This document shows positions 8,827-17,721 of a stretch of DNA of 64,000 nt, piece by piece (position 1 is the stretch's first letter; each line of letters starts with the position of its first letter). The notes below the pieces were generated by a model that had not been told where the DNA came from, searched no databases, and was given only the letters and a program-made list of their open reading frames with translations. Location: NCBI GenBank assembly GCA_025758065.1, contig CP107199.1, positions 2,639,501-2,703,500 of the forward strand, given 5' to 3'. The translations under genes were made by a program, and so were the position numbers. The stretch is from Lachnospiraceae bacterium (GTDB lineage Bacteria; Bacillota; Clostridia; Lachnospirales; Lachnospiraceae).

Positions 8827-8842
8827 AAGGAGACAATGAGCA

Positions 8843-9142
8843 ATGGCAAAAGTAGTAGATATTACAGATAAGCTTACATTTGATGGGAATCCATGCCTGA
8901 TGATCAATGGAGAAAAACTGGAGGTAAATGCAGATGCTCCTACCATGATGAAAGTAATTAATGTTACAAGAAATGGTGGAACTTCAGAAGAAAATATGAA
9001 TGAATTATACGAACTGGTATTTCCAGAAAAATCCAGAAAGGTAATTGATTCGTTGAAACTGCTGGTTCCAGATTGGATGACTGTCATTCAGGAGGCCATA
9101 AAGCTGATCACAGGAGATATCACAGGCCAGGGAGAGCGCTGA
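8843..9142 (+). CDS. Tail assembly chaperone, upstream frame (gpG-like)
   Basis: A 99-residue protein between the tail tube and tape measure genes, the site of tail assembly chaperones. It ends ITGQGER. Near the stop, ribosomes can move to the downstream frame (see 9192-9476): GAG occurs at both 9132-9134 and 9134-9136, allowing a -2 slip, and the TGA stop is followed by C with an AGGGAG upstream, also compatible with +1 slippage. The chaperone role is by analogy with the lambda gpG/gpGT system. Confidence 0.72.
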   Translation: MAKVVDITDKLTFDGNPCLMINGEKLEVNADAPTMMKVINVTRNGGTSEENMNELYELVFPEKSRKVIDSLKLLVPDWMTVIQEAIKLITGDITGQGER

Positions 9143-9191
9143 CCCGTACTACGACCTGTTTGAAGACTGGGACCTGATCATTTCCAGTTTC

Positions 9192-9476
9192 ATGACGCAG
9201 TACGGGTTGCGTATAAGGACGAAAGAGTTTGAAACGGTCAGCTGGGATGAGTTCCGTTCCCTGCTGGTCGGACTTGGACCGGAAACTCCCCTGGGACGGG
9301 TGGTAGCGATACGTTCTGAAACAGATGATAATGTGATCAAACATTTTACCACTGATCAGCGAAGAATCCATGACAGCTGGCGTAAACATCAGATGGAGCA
9401 GATGACTCCGGAGGCTTATGACAGGGAAATGGAAGGTCTGGAAAGGATGTTCGCTGCATTATGCGGAGGTGGTTGA
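9192..9476 (+). CDS. Tail assembly chaperone, downstream frame (Gp15-like), likely expressed by frameshift
   Basis: The only ATG of this frame is at 9192 and lacks a ribosome site, yet the frame is open back to 9108 and the sequence before the ATG reads like protein (DPYYDLFEDWDLIISSF). This continues naturally into MTQYGLRIR, a pattern of the C-terminal half of Gp15-type tail proteins. The most likely product is therefore a fusion with the 8843-9142 protein. The C-terminus (LERMFAALCGGG) overlaps the ribosome site of the next small gene. Confidence 0.65.
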   Translation: MTQYGLRIRTKEFETVSWDEFRSLLVGLGPETPLGRVVAIRSETDDNVIKHFTTDQRRIHDSWRKHQMEQMTPEAYDREMEGLERMFAALCGGG

Positions 9477-9477
9477 A

Positions 9478-9624
9478 ATTGAAAAAGTAAAGCATGAAAA
9501 AGTCCGGTGCCCGTATTGCGGGTATCCGGTCAATGCAATGAAGTCAGAAGATGCCAAATGCAAGGGCATCTTTTTTAAATGTAAAAATAAGGAATGCAGG
9601 AAAATATTTGAGTTAAAGATCTAA
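9478..9624 (+). CDS. Com-like zinc ribbon phage protein, probable ATT start
   Basis: A 48-residue protein with CPYC near its N-terminus and a C-X9-C-type second half ending CKNKEC, a two-knuckle zinc ribbon resembling phage Com-like regulators. The strong ribosome site GGAGGTGG at 9465-9472 is correctly spaced for an ATT at 9478; the in-frame GTG at 9469 lies inside that site and the nearby TTG is out of frame. So the start is likely a rare ATT codon. The role in this position is unknown. Confidence 0.6.
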   Translation: MEKVKHEKVRCPYCGYPVNAMKSEDAKCKGIFFKCKNKECRKIFELKI

Positions 9625-9672
9625 GACGCTGTGCCGATGTGCCTGTCTTAACGAAAAGGGCAGGTGACATAT

Positions 9673-12600
9673 ATGGCAGCAGACAGCGTAGGCCAGATCG
9701 GGCTTGATCTGGTAGTAAATAAAAATGAGTTTGACAGTCAGATGCTGGGGATACAGAATCTGGCAAAAAAAGCTGGCAAAGCACTTGCAGCTGCTTTTGC
9801 AGTCAAAAAAGTATTTGACTTTGGAAAGTCCTGTATAGAATTAGGCTCTGATCTGGCAGAAGTCCAGAACGTAGTTGATGTTACATTTTCCCAGATGAGC
9901 AAACAGGTAGATAAGTTTGCCCAGAATGCAGCCACTCAGTTTGGATTGTCTGAGACCATGGCAAAGCGGTTTACCGGTACTTTTGGAGCTATGGCAAAGG
10001 CATTTGGCTTCAGTGAGAAAGCTGCATATGACATGTCCACAACTCTTACTGGTCTTGCCGGAGATGTGGCATCTTTCTACAACATCAGTCAGGATGAGGC
10101 ATACACGAAGTTAAAGTCTGTATTCACTGGTGAAACAGAAAGCCTGAAAGACCTGGGCATTGTTATGACCCAGACGGCTCTTGACAGCTATGCCATGGCA
10201 AATGGCTTCGGAAAGACTACAGCAAAGATGTCCGAAATGGAAAAGGTTGCCTTGCGGTATAAGTTTGTACAGGATCAGCTGACAACGGCAGCAGGTGACT
10301 TCTCCAGGACATCCACTGGCTGGGCGAACCAGGTCCGTATCTTACAGCTGCAGTTTGATAGCTTAAAGGCAACCATAGGTCAGGGTCTTATAGCTGCATT
10401 ATCCCCGGTCATCCAGGTGATCAACACGGTAATAGGCAAGATACTTAGTCTGGCAAATGCGTTCAAGGCCTTTTTTGCAATGATGTCTGGTGGTAAAGAT
10501 TCAGGAGCATCCGCAACTACAGCTGGTATGGAAGCTGTAGCTGCCGCAGCAGATAAAGCTGGAACGGCTGCTTCCGGTGCTGGGAATGCTGCAAAGAAAG
10601 CTGCTAAGGATATCAAAACAGCGACCACAGGCATTGATGAGCTTAATATCTTAAATCCTGATAGTGGCTCAGATAGTGGAAGTGGATCCGGCGGTAGTGG
10701 AGCAGGCGGCTACAATGCAGATGACTTTGATATGGGAACGCTTCCGGAACAGGAAGATATAGTCAGTGGTAAGCTGCAGAAGATAGCTGATCTGCTGAAC
10801 CAGTTAAAAGACTCTTTTACAAGTGGTTTTTGGGATGCTTTTGGTGATACATCTGTATTTGATTCGATCCAAAGCAGCATCCAGTCCATAAAAGACAGCC
10901 TTGGGAATATTTTCACTGATTCTGATGTGCAGACAGCGGCTTTAGGTTTTGCCAATACATTAGCCCGGTCCTTAGGGCAAGTCACTGGTTCTGTAGCAAG
11001 TATCGGTGCAACGATCGCAGATAATCTTCTGGGCGGCATCAGCAGGTACCTGGAACAGCGCAAAGAACGTATCAAGGATTATATAGTCCAGATGTTCAAT
11101 ATCGGTTCCAGGATAGCAGAAATAACCGGCAACTTTAGCTCAGCATTGGCAATTATTTTTTCTTCACTGAGAAGTGACGGTGCTGTTCAGTTTACATCGG
11201 ATATTATTGGTATTTTTTCCGAAACTTTTATGGGCATAACGGAACTGGCTGGAAACATTGCAGCTGATATTCTGGACGTACTCACAGCACCATTCATTGA
11301 AAATGCTGATTATATACGTGATACAGTAGAAGATACCTTTTCTGCAATAGAGCCAATCTATGGAGCTATCAGATCCCTGGTTGAAACAACTTTTGCCAAA
11401 ATTGGAGAGGTCTATGATGAGCATGTTGCACCAATGTTAATGGCTTTTAAGCAGGGTTTTACTGAAATCGGAACACTTCTGCTGGATGTTTATAATACCT
11501 ATTTTCTTCCGGTATTACAGAACCTGTCCACGCAATTTTCAACTTTTACAGAGCAGTATTTAGCACCATTGATCGCAACATTTCTGGAATTTGGTGGAAA
11601 AGTAGCAGATGCGATCACCGTACTCTGGAATAATGTACTGCTTCCGTTTATAGAGTGGTTCATACAAACAGCGGCTCCTGTAATTGCAAATTTTGTACAG
11701 ACAGCTATTAATTCCTTTTTTAGCTTTGCAAGTCATATTGCTGAAATCTTGCAGGATGTGTTGACGGCATTAGGTGGTCTCATTGATTTTATAGTAGGTG
11801 TATTTACTGGAGATTGGGAAAGAGCCTGGGATGGAATAAAAACGTATTACAGTGGCATTTGGAACGCCATGAAGGATATCGTAAAAACTTTAATGGACCT
11901 GATCCATGCTACTATTACGGGAACTTTACAGAATATCAAGACTTCTTGGGAACTTCGCTGGAATGCGATCAAGGCATTTGCTTCTATGTTGTGGAATGCA
12001 ATCAAAGCTCTTGCGACATCTATTTTCGAAGCGATCAGAGACAAGCTTTCAGAGATCTGGGACAGTGTAAAAAGGACCATTGAAGAAAAATGGAACGCTA
12101 TCAAGGATTGGTTTGAAGATATCTGGAAAAAGATCAAAGAAGTGTTTAAACCGGATGCAATGATCGAGGTCGGAAAGAGCATCATGAACAAACTCTGGGA
12201 CGGCTTAAAATCCGTCTGGGGTTCCATTGCCGGATGGCTGCAGGGCTGTGCTGATTTTGTCGGTGGTGTTTGGGATGGCATTGTGGAAGGCGCGAAGAGT
12301 ATTTTCAAGAGTGCTAAAGAAGACGCTGAAGATGATGAGGCAGATGACAGTGATGATTGGGACTATGGTACCAATTCGCCGGTATCCGGTAATGCCTCCG
12401 GTGGCTTCCCGAAATCTGGTCAGATGTTCGTAGCCCGTGAGGACGGTATCCCGGAGATGGTTGGAAGCTGGGGAGGCCGTGCTGCAGTTGCCAATAACCA
12501 GCAGATCACCCAGGGCATTACCCAGGCAGTCCAGAACGGCATGCGTTCCTGTATGGTTCCGCTTGTATCCATGATGTCAAGTGTAGCAGGTAACGCAGCG

Positions 12601-12864
12601 CCACCGCTGGCAGTAACAGGCCGTGCAGCTGTTTATGAAAATGATGATGACAGGCTTATGAACCTGGTAAGCCGCGCTATGGCGTTATCACAGAATGGTA
12701 CCGGTATGGATGATTCACGTATCGCGCGCATCCAGGAACTCTTGGAGCGCATTGTGGATCTGATCGAGGCCATGGACCTGACAGTGAGCATTGATATCCG
12801 TGATGTAAAGAAGAAACTGACGGATCTGGAAAAGAGAAGCGGTTACACGTTAAGAACAACGTAA
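9673..12864 (+). CDS. Tape measure protein
   Basis: At 1063 residues this is the longest phage gene and follows the chaperones, as tape measure genes do. The start at 9673 has GGCAGGTG at good spacing; a GTG nine bases earlier overlaps that site. The protein has a helical N-terminal third, an Ala-rich segment followed by a Gly/Ser linker near residues 330-350, hydrophobic helices in the middle, then repeats built around Trp (WNAMKDI, WNAIKAL, WNAIKDW) near residues 720-850. It sets tail length and is probably delivered to the membrane during DNA ejection. Confidence 0.9.
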   Translation: MAADSVGQIGLDLVVNKNEFDSQMLGIQNLAKKAGKALAAAFAVKKVFDFGKSCIELGSDLAEVQNVVDVTFSQMSKQVDKFAQNAATQFGLSETMAKRFTGTFGAMAKAFGFSEKAAYDMSTTLTGLAGDVASFYNISQDEAYTKLKSVFTGETESLKDLGIVMTQTALDSYAMANGFGKTTAKMSEMEKVALRYKFVQDQLTTAAGDFSRTSTGWANQVRILQLQFDSLKATIGQGLIAALSPVIQVINTVIGKILSLANAFKAFFAMMSGGKDSGASATTAGMEAVAAAADKAGTAASGAGNAAKKAAKDIKTATTGIDELNILNPDSGSDSGSGSGGSGAGGYNADDFDMGTLPEQEDIVSGKLQKIADLLNQLKDSFTSGFWDAFGDTSVFDSIQSSIQSIKDSLGNIFTDSDVQTAALGFANTLARSLGQVTGSVASIGATIADNLLGGISRYLEQRKERIKDYIVQMFNIGSRIAEITGNFSSALAIIFSSLRSDGAVQFTSDIIGIFSETFMGITELAGNIAADILDVLTAPFIENADYIRDTVEDTFSAIEPIYGAIRSLVETTFAKIGEVYDEHVAPMLMAFKQGFTEIGTLLLDVYNTYFLPVLQNLSTQFSTFTEQYLAPLIATFLEFGGKVADAITVLWNNVLLPFIEWFIQTAAPVIANFVQTAINSFFSFASHIAEILQDVLTALGGLIDFIVGVFTGDWERAWDGIKTYYSGIWNAMKDIVKTLMDLIHATITGTLQNIKTSWELRWNAIKAFASMLWNAIKALATSIFEAIRDKLSEIWDSVKRTIEEKWNAIKDWFEDIWKKIKEVFKPDAMIEVGKSIMNKLWDGLKSVWGSIAGWLQGCADFVGGVWDGIVEGAKSIFKSAKEDAEDDEADDSDDWDYGTNSPVSGNASGGFPKSGQMFVAREDGIPEMVGSWGGRAAVANNQQITQGITQAVQNGMRSCMVPLVSMMSSVAGNAAPPLAVTGRAAVYENDDDRLMNLVSRAMALSQNGTGMDDSRIARIQELLERIVDLIEAMDLTVSIDIRDVKKKLTDLEKRSGYTLRTT

Positions 12865-12878
12865 GGAGGCGGCAACAA

Positions 12879-13256
12879 ATGGCAGTAATAACGATCAATG
12901 GCCGGGAGTTCCCGGCTCCTGATGTAGGTGGTAATCTTGTGGTCGCAACCAATGTCAGCTCCGGAAAAAACGCAAATGGCGAATTTGTTGGACAGAAGGT
13001 TGGCAGGGATCAGTATAAATTCGATGCATTGCAGTGGAAATTCCTGGATGCAGCTACCTGGTCAGCTATGTTGCAGGAATTTGACAAATTTGTAGTGACC
13101 GCCCGGATCCCGGATATGGTAAACAATCGTTTCCAGACGATCCGCATGTATCCGGGAAACCGTACAGCCACGCCGGTTGAATTTAATGGATCAGGGCTTC
13201 CTACAAAGTACCGGGACTGTAAGGTCAACATCATAGACTGCGGGGTGATAGAATAA
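12879..13256 (+). CDS. Phage tail protein after tape measure (distal tail region)
   Basis: A 125-residue beta-rich protein with a GTAAGGAGGCGG ribosome site. It begins MAVITINGREFPAPDVGG and lies between tape measure and the large tail protein, where distal tail or tail-hub subunits are found. It overlaps the next gene by one base. No catalytic motif is visible; the family is not recognised with certainty. Confidence 0.6.
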   Translation: MAVITINGREFPAPDVGGNLVVATNVSSGKNANGEFVGQKVGRDQYKFDALQWKFLDAATWSAMLQEFDKFVVTARIPDMVNNRFQTIRMYPGNRTATPVEFNGSGLPTKYRDCKVNIIDCGVIE

Positions 13257-15487
13257 TGCAAGCTGTAAGCAATGCATATAAACAGGAAATGAAAAAGCAG
13301 TATCGTGATCATTCCTATATGCGCGTCAGTATTGGTCTGATCAATCAGGAGGCCCAGGCATCTGCTTATATACCTGACCAGGAGAAATATGCTTATTATA
13401 GCAATCTGACCTGGCCACTCAACAACTATGAGGTTTCGGAACTGTATGAAACCTGTGACCAGGATTACAGTACCGTAGATGGGAGTATGTATTTTTTGCC
13501 AAGGGAACGTCAGGATGCAGTCCTTAACCAGGGGATCGTTACAGATGATCTTTTAGGTGAGGTTGAGATCTGTTTTCCGGTACAGCACGATATAAAAGGT
13601 CTCACAGTAGAATTTGGCAAAGCGTATCCTGTGGATTTTTCCATTGTATCAGATGAACATACGGTTGAGATCACAGGGAATGATACAGGGCATTTTGTGA
13701 CGGAAGAGATCTTTCCTGGTGCAACATTTCTCCGGTTTGTGCCAAAGGATATGGTCAATGGGCAAAGCCGGCTGCGGATCCACCGTATCACGATGGGGAT
13801 CGGTATCTACTTTGATAACCAGAAGATATTGTCAGCCACAAAGAAAGAGCGGATCAGTCCTGTTATGGAAGATCTGCCATCCATTGATCTGAACATAACC
13901 ATTGATAATAAAAACCGTGCATATGACATTGAAAATGAAGAGAGTACGGTAAATTTCCTGGAAAATGGCCAGGAGATCAATGTAATTTATGGTCAGGAGT
14001 TGGATGATGGAAATGTGGAGTGGATGCCCGGTACCACGGTATATCTGCGGGAATGGTCTGCAGATGATGAAGAAATGAGTTTTACTGCTACGGATCGTTT
14101 TGATGGCATGGATGGAACTTACCGCCGCGGAAAATATTATCCTGATGGAATAAGCCTGTATGATCTTGCAGTTGATGTCTTTGGCGATGCCGGAATAGAC
14201 AGCCGTACCTATTGGCTTGATAATTATCTAAAAGATGTTATGGTTTATAATCCAATGCCAGTAGTATCCCATAAAGAAGCACTGCAGCTGATCGCAAATG
14301 CCGGACGCTGTATCCTTTACCAGGACCGGAATGGAAATATATTTATGAAGTCCAGTTTTATACCGGACATGCAGGCAAGTTCAGCAAATGAAACTTACTT
14401 TTCTAATACGGCTTCAGTACTGGATGCAACAGAAAAAAGCACTTATGCCACACCGGAAAAGGATCACACAGAAGCATCAGCTGTACAGTTCTTTTTGCCA
14501 TATCAGGATAAAAACTATCTGGATGTGGGATATGTATCGGAAGCAGTAGCTGATGAAGATGGGACATTTACAGAAGATCCATTGGTGACTATCGTTCTGG
14601 AAGCGCGGTACAAGTGCTTTGGCCTTACATTGGAATTTGGAGGTAATCATCCGTCTGGTATGGTATTCCGTTCCTATTTGGGAGAGGAACTGGTGGAAGA
14701 GTATAAAATATCTTCTCTTTCTGAAGTTACTGTGGTCAATCATGAATTCCCGGAATTTGATAAGCTGCAGATTGAATTTTCAAAGGGAGTACCGTTTAAC
14801 AGGGTAAACCTGAAACAGATCACATTTGGGGACGGTACTGATTATGAACTGTCTTATGGCAAAGAACTGAAAAAAACTCCCAAAGGCACCCAGCTGGCAA
14901 AAGTCCGTGAACTGCAGATGACCAGGACGATCTATGCATCAGGAACTGAGAAAAGGCAACTGGTCAAGGAAACTGTACTGGCAGATGAAACCAGGCATAC
15001 ATTTTATCTTAATGCAGCGGCTTATGATTATGAAGTAGATGCAGCTGGTGGCACAAATGTCCAGATCATTGATAGCAGTGCATATTACGTTACGGTAGAG
15101 GTTGCCGGTGGAGCAGATACGGAAGTGACCATAAATGGATATGAATACAATGTAACACAGGCGCTTGTGACCAGACAGTTAAATCCCACAGGGACTGTTG
15201 AAACGTGGGAAAATCCGCTTGTATCTACGTCAAAGCATGCAAACGATCTTGCTGAATGGATAGGAGATCATCTGCGTTCTGACCGGGAATATGATCTGGA
15301 ATATCGTGGAGAACCGCGTATTGATGCAAATGATATTGCATTCCTGGAAAATAAATACGTTCCGGATCTGCTGCTGCGGATATATGAACATACATTGAAG
15401 TTTAATGGGGCATTGTCCGGCACCATAAAGGCAAGGAGGGATATGAGCAATGTGGCAACAGCCAAAAACAGACTGGCAGGCCAGTGA
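13256..15487 (+). CDS. Large tail / baseplate protein
   Basis: A 743-residue protein. The N-terminal part (ASAYIPDQEKYAYYSNLTWPL) and the position just behind the distal tail gene fit tail hub or tail-associated baseplate proteins. Several beta-sandwich-like segments follow (for example around residues 100-180 and 400-500), which may be carbohydrate-binding or structural domains. No clear peptidase or hydrolase motif is visible. Translation may be coupled to the preceding gene through TAATG. Confidence 0.65.
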   Translation: MQAVSNAYKQEMKKQYRDHSYMRVSIGLINQEAQASAYIPDQEKYAYYSNLTWPLNNYEVSELYETCDQDYSTVDGSMYFLPRERQDAVLNQGIVTDDLLGEVEICFPVQHDIKGLTVEFGKAYPVDFSIVSDEHTVEITGNDTGHFVTEEIFPGATFLRFVPKDMVNGQSRLRIHRITMGIGIYFDNQKILSATKKERISPVMEDLPSIDLNITIDNKNRAYDIENEESTVNFLENGQEINVIYGQELDDGNVEWMPGTTVYLREWSADDEEMSFTATDRFDGMDGTYRRGKYYPDGISLYDLAVDVFGDAGIDSRTYWLDNYLKDVMVYNPMPVVSHKEALQLIANAGRCILYQDRNGNIFMKSSFIPDMQASSANETYFSNTASVLDATEKSTYATPEKDHTEASAVQFFLPYQDKNYLDVGYVSEAVADEDGTFTEDPLVTIVLEARYKCFGLTLEFGGNHPSGMVFRSYLGEELVEEYKISSLSEVTVVNHEFPEFDKLQIEFSKGVPFNRVNLKQITFGDGTDYELSYGKELKKTPKGTQLAKVRELQMTRTIYASGTEKRQLVKETVLADETRHTFYLNAAAYDYEVDAAGGTNVQIIDSSAYYVTVEVAGGADTEVTINGYEYNVTQALVTRQLNPTGTVETWENPLVSTSKHANDLAEWIGDHLRSDREYDLEYRGEPRIDANDIAFLENKYVPDLLLRIYEHTLKFNGALSGTIKARRDMSNVATAKNRLAGQ

Positions 15488-15851
15488 TTATTTTAATATC
15501 AAGGATTATAACCGCATAAAAGGAAATCTGAATGAGATCCGGCGGCAGGCGCTTATCCTGTGGCCGGATTTTACGTTTGAAGATATGGGCGGGGATAAAG
15601 CCTATACGGATTATGGCTTTTATGCAGATGAGATCAACCGGTTTGAAGCCAATGTGGAACATATCTGTGTAGGTGTGTTCCCTTTTAAGGTAGGTGAACG
15701 GAAGACGTTTTACGAGAACCAGCCTTTTATTGACTGGAAGGAACTGAACCGTATCGAAGAGGCCTGCAGACTGATGTACAGTAATATCCAGAGCCGGATC
15801 ACAGGGAGGCGTAAGCTTGCATTTACCCTAAACGGAGGAGAGATATGTTAA
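15450..15851 (+). CDS. Phage tail/baseplate accessory protein
   Basis: A 133-residue protein overlapping the large tail gene by 38 bases, with ribosome site AAGGAGGG. It is rich in aromatic and charged residues (MWQQPKTDWQASDYFNIKDY). Proteins of this size between tail hub and fibre genes are frequent in Lachnospiraceae prophages, but no function is known to me. It overlaps the following gene by seven bases. Confidence 0.6.
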   Translation: MWQQPKTDWQASDYFNIKDYNRIKGNLNEIRRQALILWPDFTFEDMGGDKAYTDYGFYADEINRFEANVEHICVGVFPFKVGERKTFYENQPFIDWKELNRIEEACRLMYSNIQSRITGRRKLAFTLNGGEIC

Positions 15852-16294
15852 AAACGGATTATAAAGATGCCATGTATGATGGCGCACGGAAATATAAGAT
15901 CACATCAAATGCCGATGGGACTTCCGGTATTACAGATGAAACAGTCTATACGCAGGAAGGGGATCCCTTTGGAGCAAACGATATCAATTCCACAAACAAA
16001 GCTATCAACCGTATAAATGGTGAACCTGCTAATGTCACTCTTACAGCAAGCGGCTGGACGGGCGATGCAGCCCCATATAGCCAGACAGTTGAGGTAGAAG
16101 GTGTTACAGCAGAAGATAATCCCATCTTTGTAAGTCTGCTGGAAGATGGGGCTCCTGCAGAAACCCAGAAGGCATATATGAAAGCTTTTGGTATCATCGC
16201 TTCTGGTACGGGGACAACGGCAGCCGGCAGCGTGACTTTTAAGGTTTACAAAAAGCCGGAAACTGACATTGTGATCGGGCTAAAAGGAGTGTAG
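15845..16294 (+). CDS. Tail fibre-region structural protein
   Basis: A 149-residue protein with ribosome site GGAGGAGAG. The N-terminal half contains the segment EGDPFGANDINSTNKAINRI, seen at the base of tail fibres. The C-terminal half (ASGWTGDAAPYSQTVEV) reads as an immunoglobulin-like or attachment beta domain. Position next to the receptor-binding gene supports a fibre adaptor role. Confidence 0.6.
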   Translation: MLKTDYKDAMYDGARKYKITSNADGTSGITDETVYTQEGDPFGANDINSTNKAINRINGEPANVTLTASGWTGDAAPYSQTVEVEGVTAEDNPIFVSLLEDGAPAETQKAYMKAFGIIASGTGTTAAGSVTFKVYKKPETDIVIGLKGV

Positions 16295-16296
16295 CA

Positions 16297-16947
16297 ATGG
16301 GAAGAATATTAATGACTGGCGGAGGTGGCGATGCCGATTTAGATGTGATCACAGCTGAAGCAGATGATATCTTATCTGGGAAAGTGATCGTAGATAAGGA
16401 TGGCAATCCTTTAACTGGTACACTAACCCTTAGTGGCGATGCTGGAGCCGGTGATGTGTTATCAGGCAAAACTTTCTATACCACCAATCCCAAAAGCAAG
16501 CAGACCGGTACCATGGGTACTATGGGTGGTGGAACTTATACGCCTAAGGCAGCTCAGCAGACAGTATCATGTAGTGGTAAGAAAATGACCGGTAATATTG
16601 TTATCAAAGGTGATGGAAATCTAACTGGCAATAATATACTTTATGGGAAGTCAATATTCGGTGTTTCAGGTAATGTGAGACAATTTGCATCTCGTTATGG
16701 GCAAGTAACTTCAGACAGTAACTATTATGTAACATTATCTCTTGGCTTTTATATTCGAAGTTGGATGTTTATGGCGGAAAATGGCCCACATGACTTATCT
16801 ACTTCTTGTCCTTGGGATCCGGCTAATCTAAGTGTAATATTGCCCAATTATACATTGGCTTCTCCGATTCGAAGCGGAACAACTTTTAAAGTAAAAGTTA
16901 CAACCCCAAATAAGAAGTACAATTACTACGTTACAGGATACTATTAA
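16297..16947 (+). CDS. Probable receptor-binding tail protein
   Basis: A 216-residue protein. The first two thirds are Gly/Thr-rich with a repeated grammar (ADDILSGKVIVDKDGNPLTG, then VLSGKTFYTTNPKSKQTG, then ILYGKSIFGVSGNV), typical of fibrous tail tips. From about residue 125 composition shifts to aromatic and A+T-rich codons, like a swapped receptor-binding module. A 7-bp hairpin (CAGGATA with TATCCTG) overlaps the stop codon. The 117 bases downstream hold no gene. Confidence 0.62.
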   Translation: MGRILMTGGGGDADLDVITAEADDILSGKVIVDKDGNPLTGTLTLSGDAGAGDVLSGKTFYTTNPKSKQTGTMGTMGGGTYTPKAAQQTVSCSGKKMTGNIVIKGDGNLTGNNILYGKSIFGVSGNVRQFASRYGQVTSDSNYYVTLSLGFYIRSWMFMAENGPHDLSTSCPWDPANLSVILPNYTLASPIRSGTTFKVKVTTPNKKYNYYVTGYY

Positions 16948-17064
16948 TAATATCCTGCAATCACATACCAATGTGGATTACCGGCATATGGGGGTGATGC
17001 AGAAAATTGTAGAAAAGTAAAAAGATATTAACAGTATATCACAATCAAGAAAGGAACAGAACAA

Positions 17065-17430
17065 ATGAAAGCATTAGTAATTTACGATGCCACAGGTAGA
17101 ATCTGGTCAATTGTGTACGGGGAAGAACAAGCCCCACAAGGTCTGTTGTCAATGTTCGTGGACATTCCAGACGGAGCAGCTCTTGAAAGAATTGACGTAA
17201 CTAATCCAGATGAGCCTAAGGCAGTGTTTTCTTATCTGCCGGAATCAGATATTGGAAAACTGCAGATTAGAGTAACAGATTTGGAAAACCAGCTCACCGA
17301 AGCCCAGTTAGCTCTTACCGAGCAGTATGAAGCTAACCTGGCATTGGAAGATGAGGTCACTAACACCCAGTTAGCATTGACTGAACTTTACGAAGCAACC
17401 CAAACCACTACAACCACAAAGGAGGCTTAA
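17065..17430 (+). CDS. Coiled-coil phage protein
   Basis: A 121-residue protein with ribosome site AGAAAGGAACAG. The first 70 residues form a small domain (MKALVIYDATGRIWSIVYGEE); the remainder is a coiled coil with an internal repeat (AQLALTEQYEA, TQLALTELYEA) and a Thr-rich end. It lies at the junction of fibre and lysis modules. A structural or chaperone role is possible; the family is not recognised. Confidence 0.6.
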   Translation: MKALVIYDATGRIWSIVYGEEQAPQGLLSMFVDIPDGAALERIDVTNPDEPKAVFSYLPESDIGKLQIRVTDLENQLTEAQLALTEQYEANLALEDEVTNTQLALTELYEATQTTTTTKEA

Positions 17431-17432
17431 TC

Positions 17433-17546
17433 ATGGCAAGCTACATGGCAAAAGTATATGCAAATCTGATTCGTAATGGAAAGAAAAAAATCGAAGAGGT
17501 ACCAGAGAAAATCAGAGCGGAAGTCGAGGAATTATTAAATGCTTAG
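17433..17546 (+). CDS. CD1375-like small phage protein, copy 1
   Basis: A 37-residue frame with AAGGAGGC before the ATG, three bases behind the previous stop. The pattern KVYANLIRNGKKKIEEVPEKIR resembles the small CD1375-like family found between tail and holin genes in clostridial prophages. It is paralogous to the protein at 17587. The function is unknown. Confidence 0.65.
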   Translation: MASYMAKVYANLIRNGKKKIEEVPEKIRAEVEELLNA

Positions 17547-17586
17547 ACTGCTGCTCTTTTTATTACTGAGGAAGGAGGTGGAGACT

Positions 17587-17718
17587 ATGGCAATCATCTA
17601 TGCAACCCTTATTATTAAGGGAAAGAAAACCTACGCACAGGTACCAGAAAAGATCAAGCCTCAGGTAAAGCAGGTCTTGATCGACCTGGAGTGCGAGGAT
17701 CTGATCACGGAGGAGTAA
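17587..17718 (+). CDS. CD1375-like small phage protein, copy 2
   Basis: A 43-residue frame with AAGGAGGTGGAG before the ATG. The core IYATLIIKGKKTYAQVPEKI aligns with the preceding small protein, so the pair arose by duplication. It lies three bases before the next gene. The function is unknown. Confidence 0.65.
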   Translation: MAIIYATLIIKGKKTYAQVPEKIKPQVKQVLIDLECEDLITEE

Positions 17719-17721
17719 GTC

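Noticed and set aside
8341..9087. 248-codon minus-strand frame across the tail tube and chaperone genes
   Set aside because: It covers two well-supported + strand genes and the gap between them; no family resemblance.
12005..12020. Possible third copy of the TTGCGACGTCGCAA palindrome (CTTGCGACATCT)
   Set aside because: Only the left half matches and it lies within the tape measure gene; likely chance.
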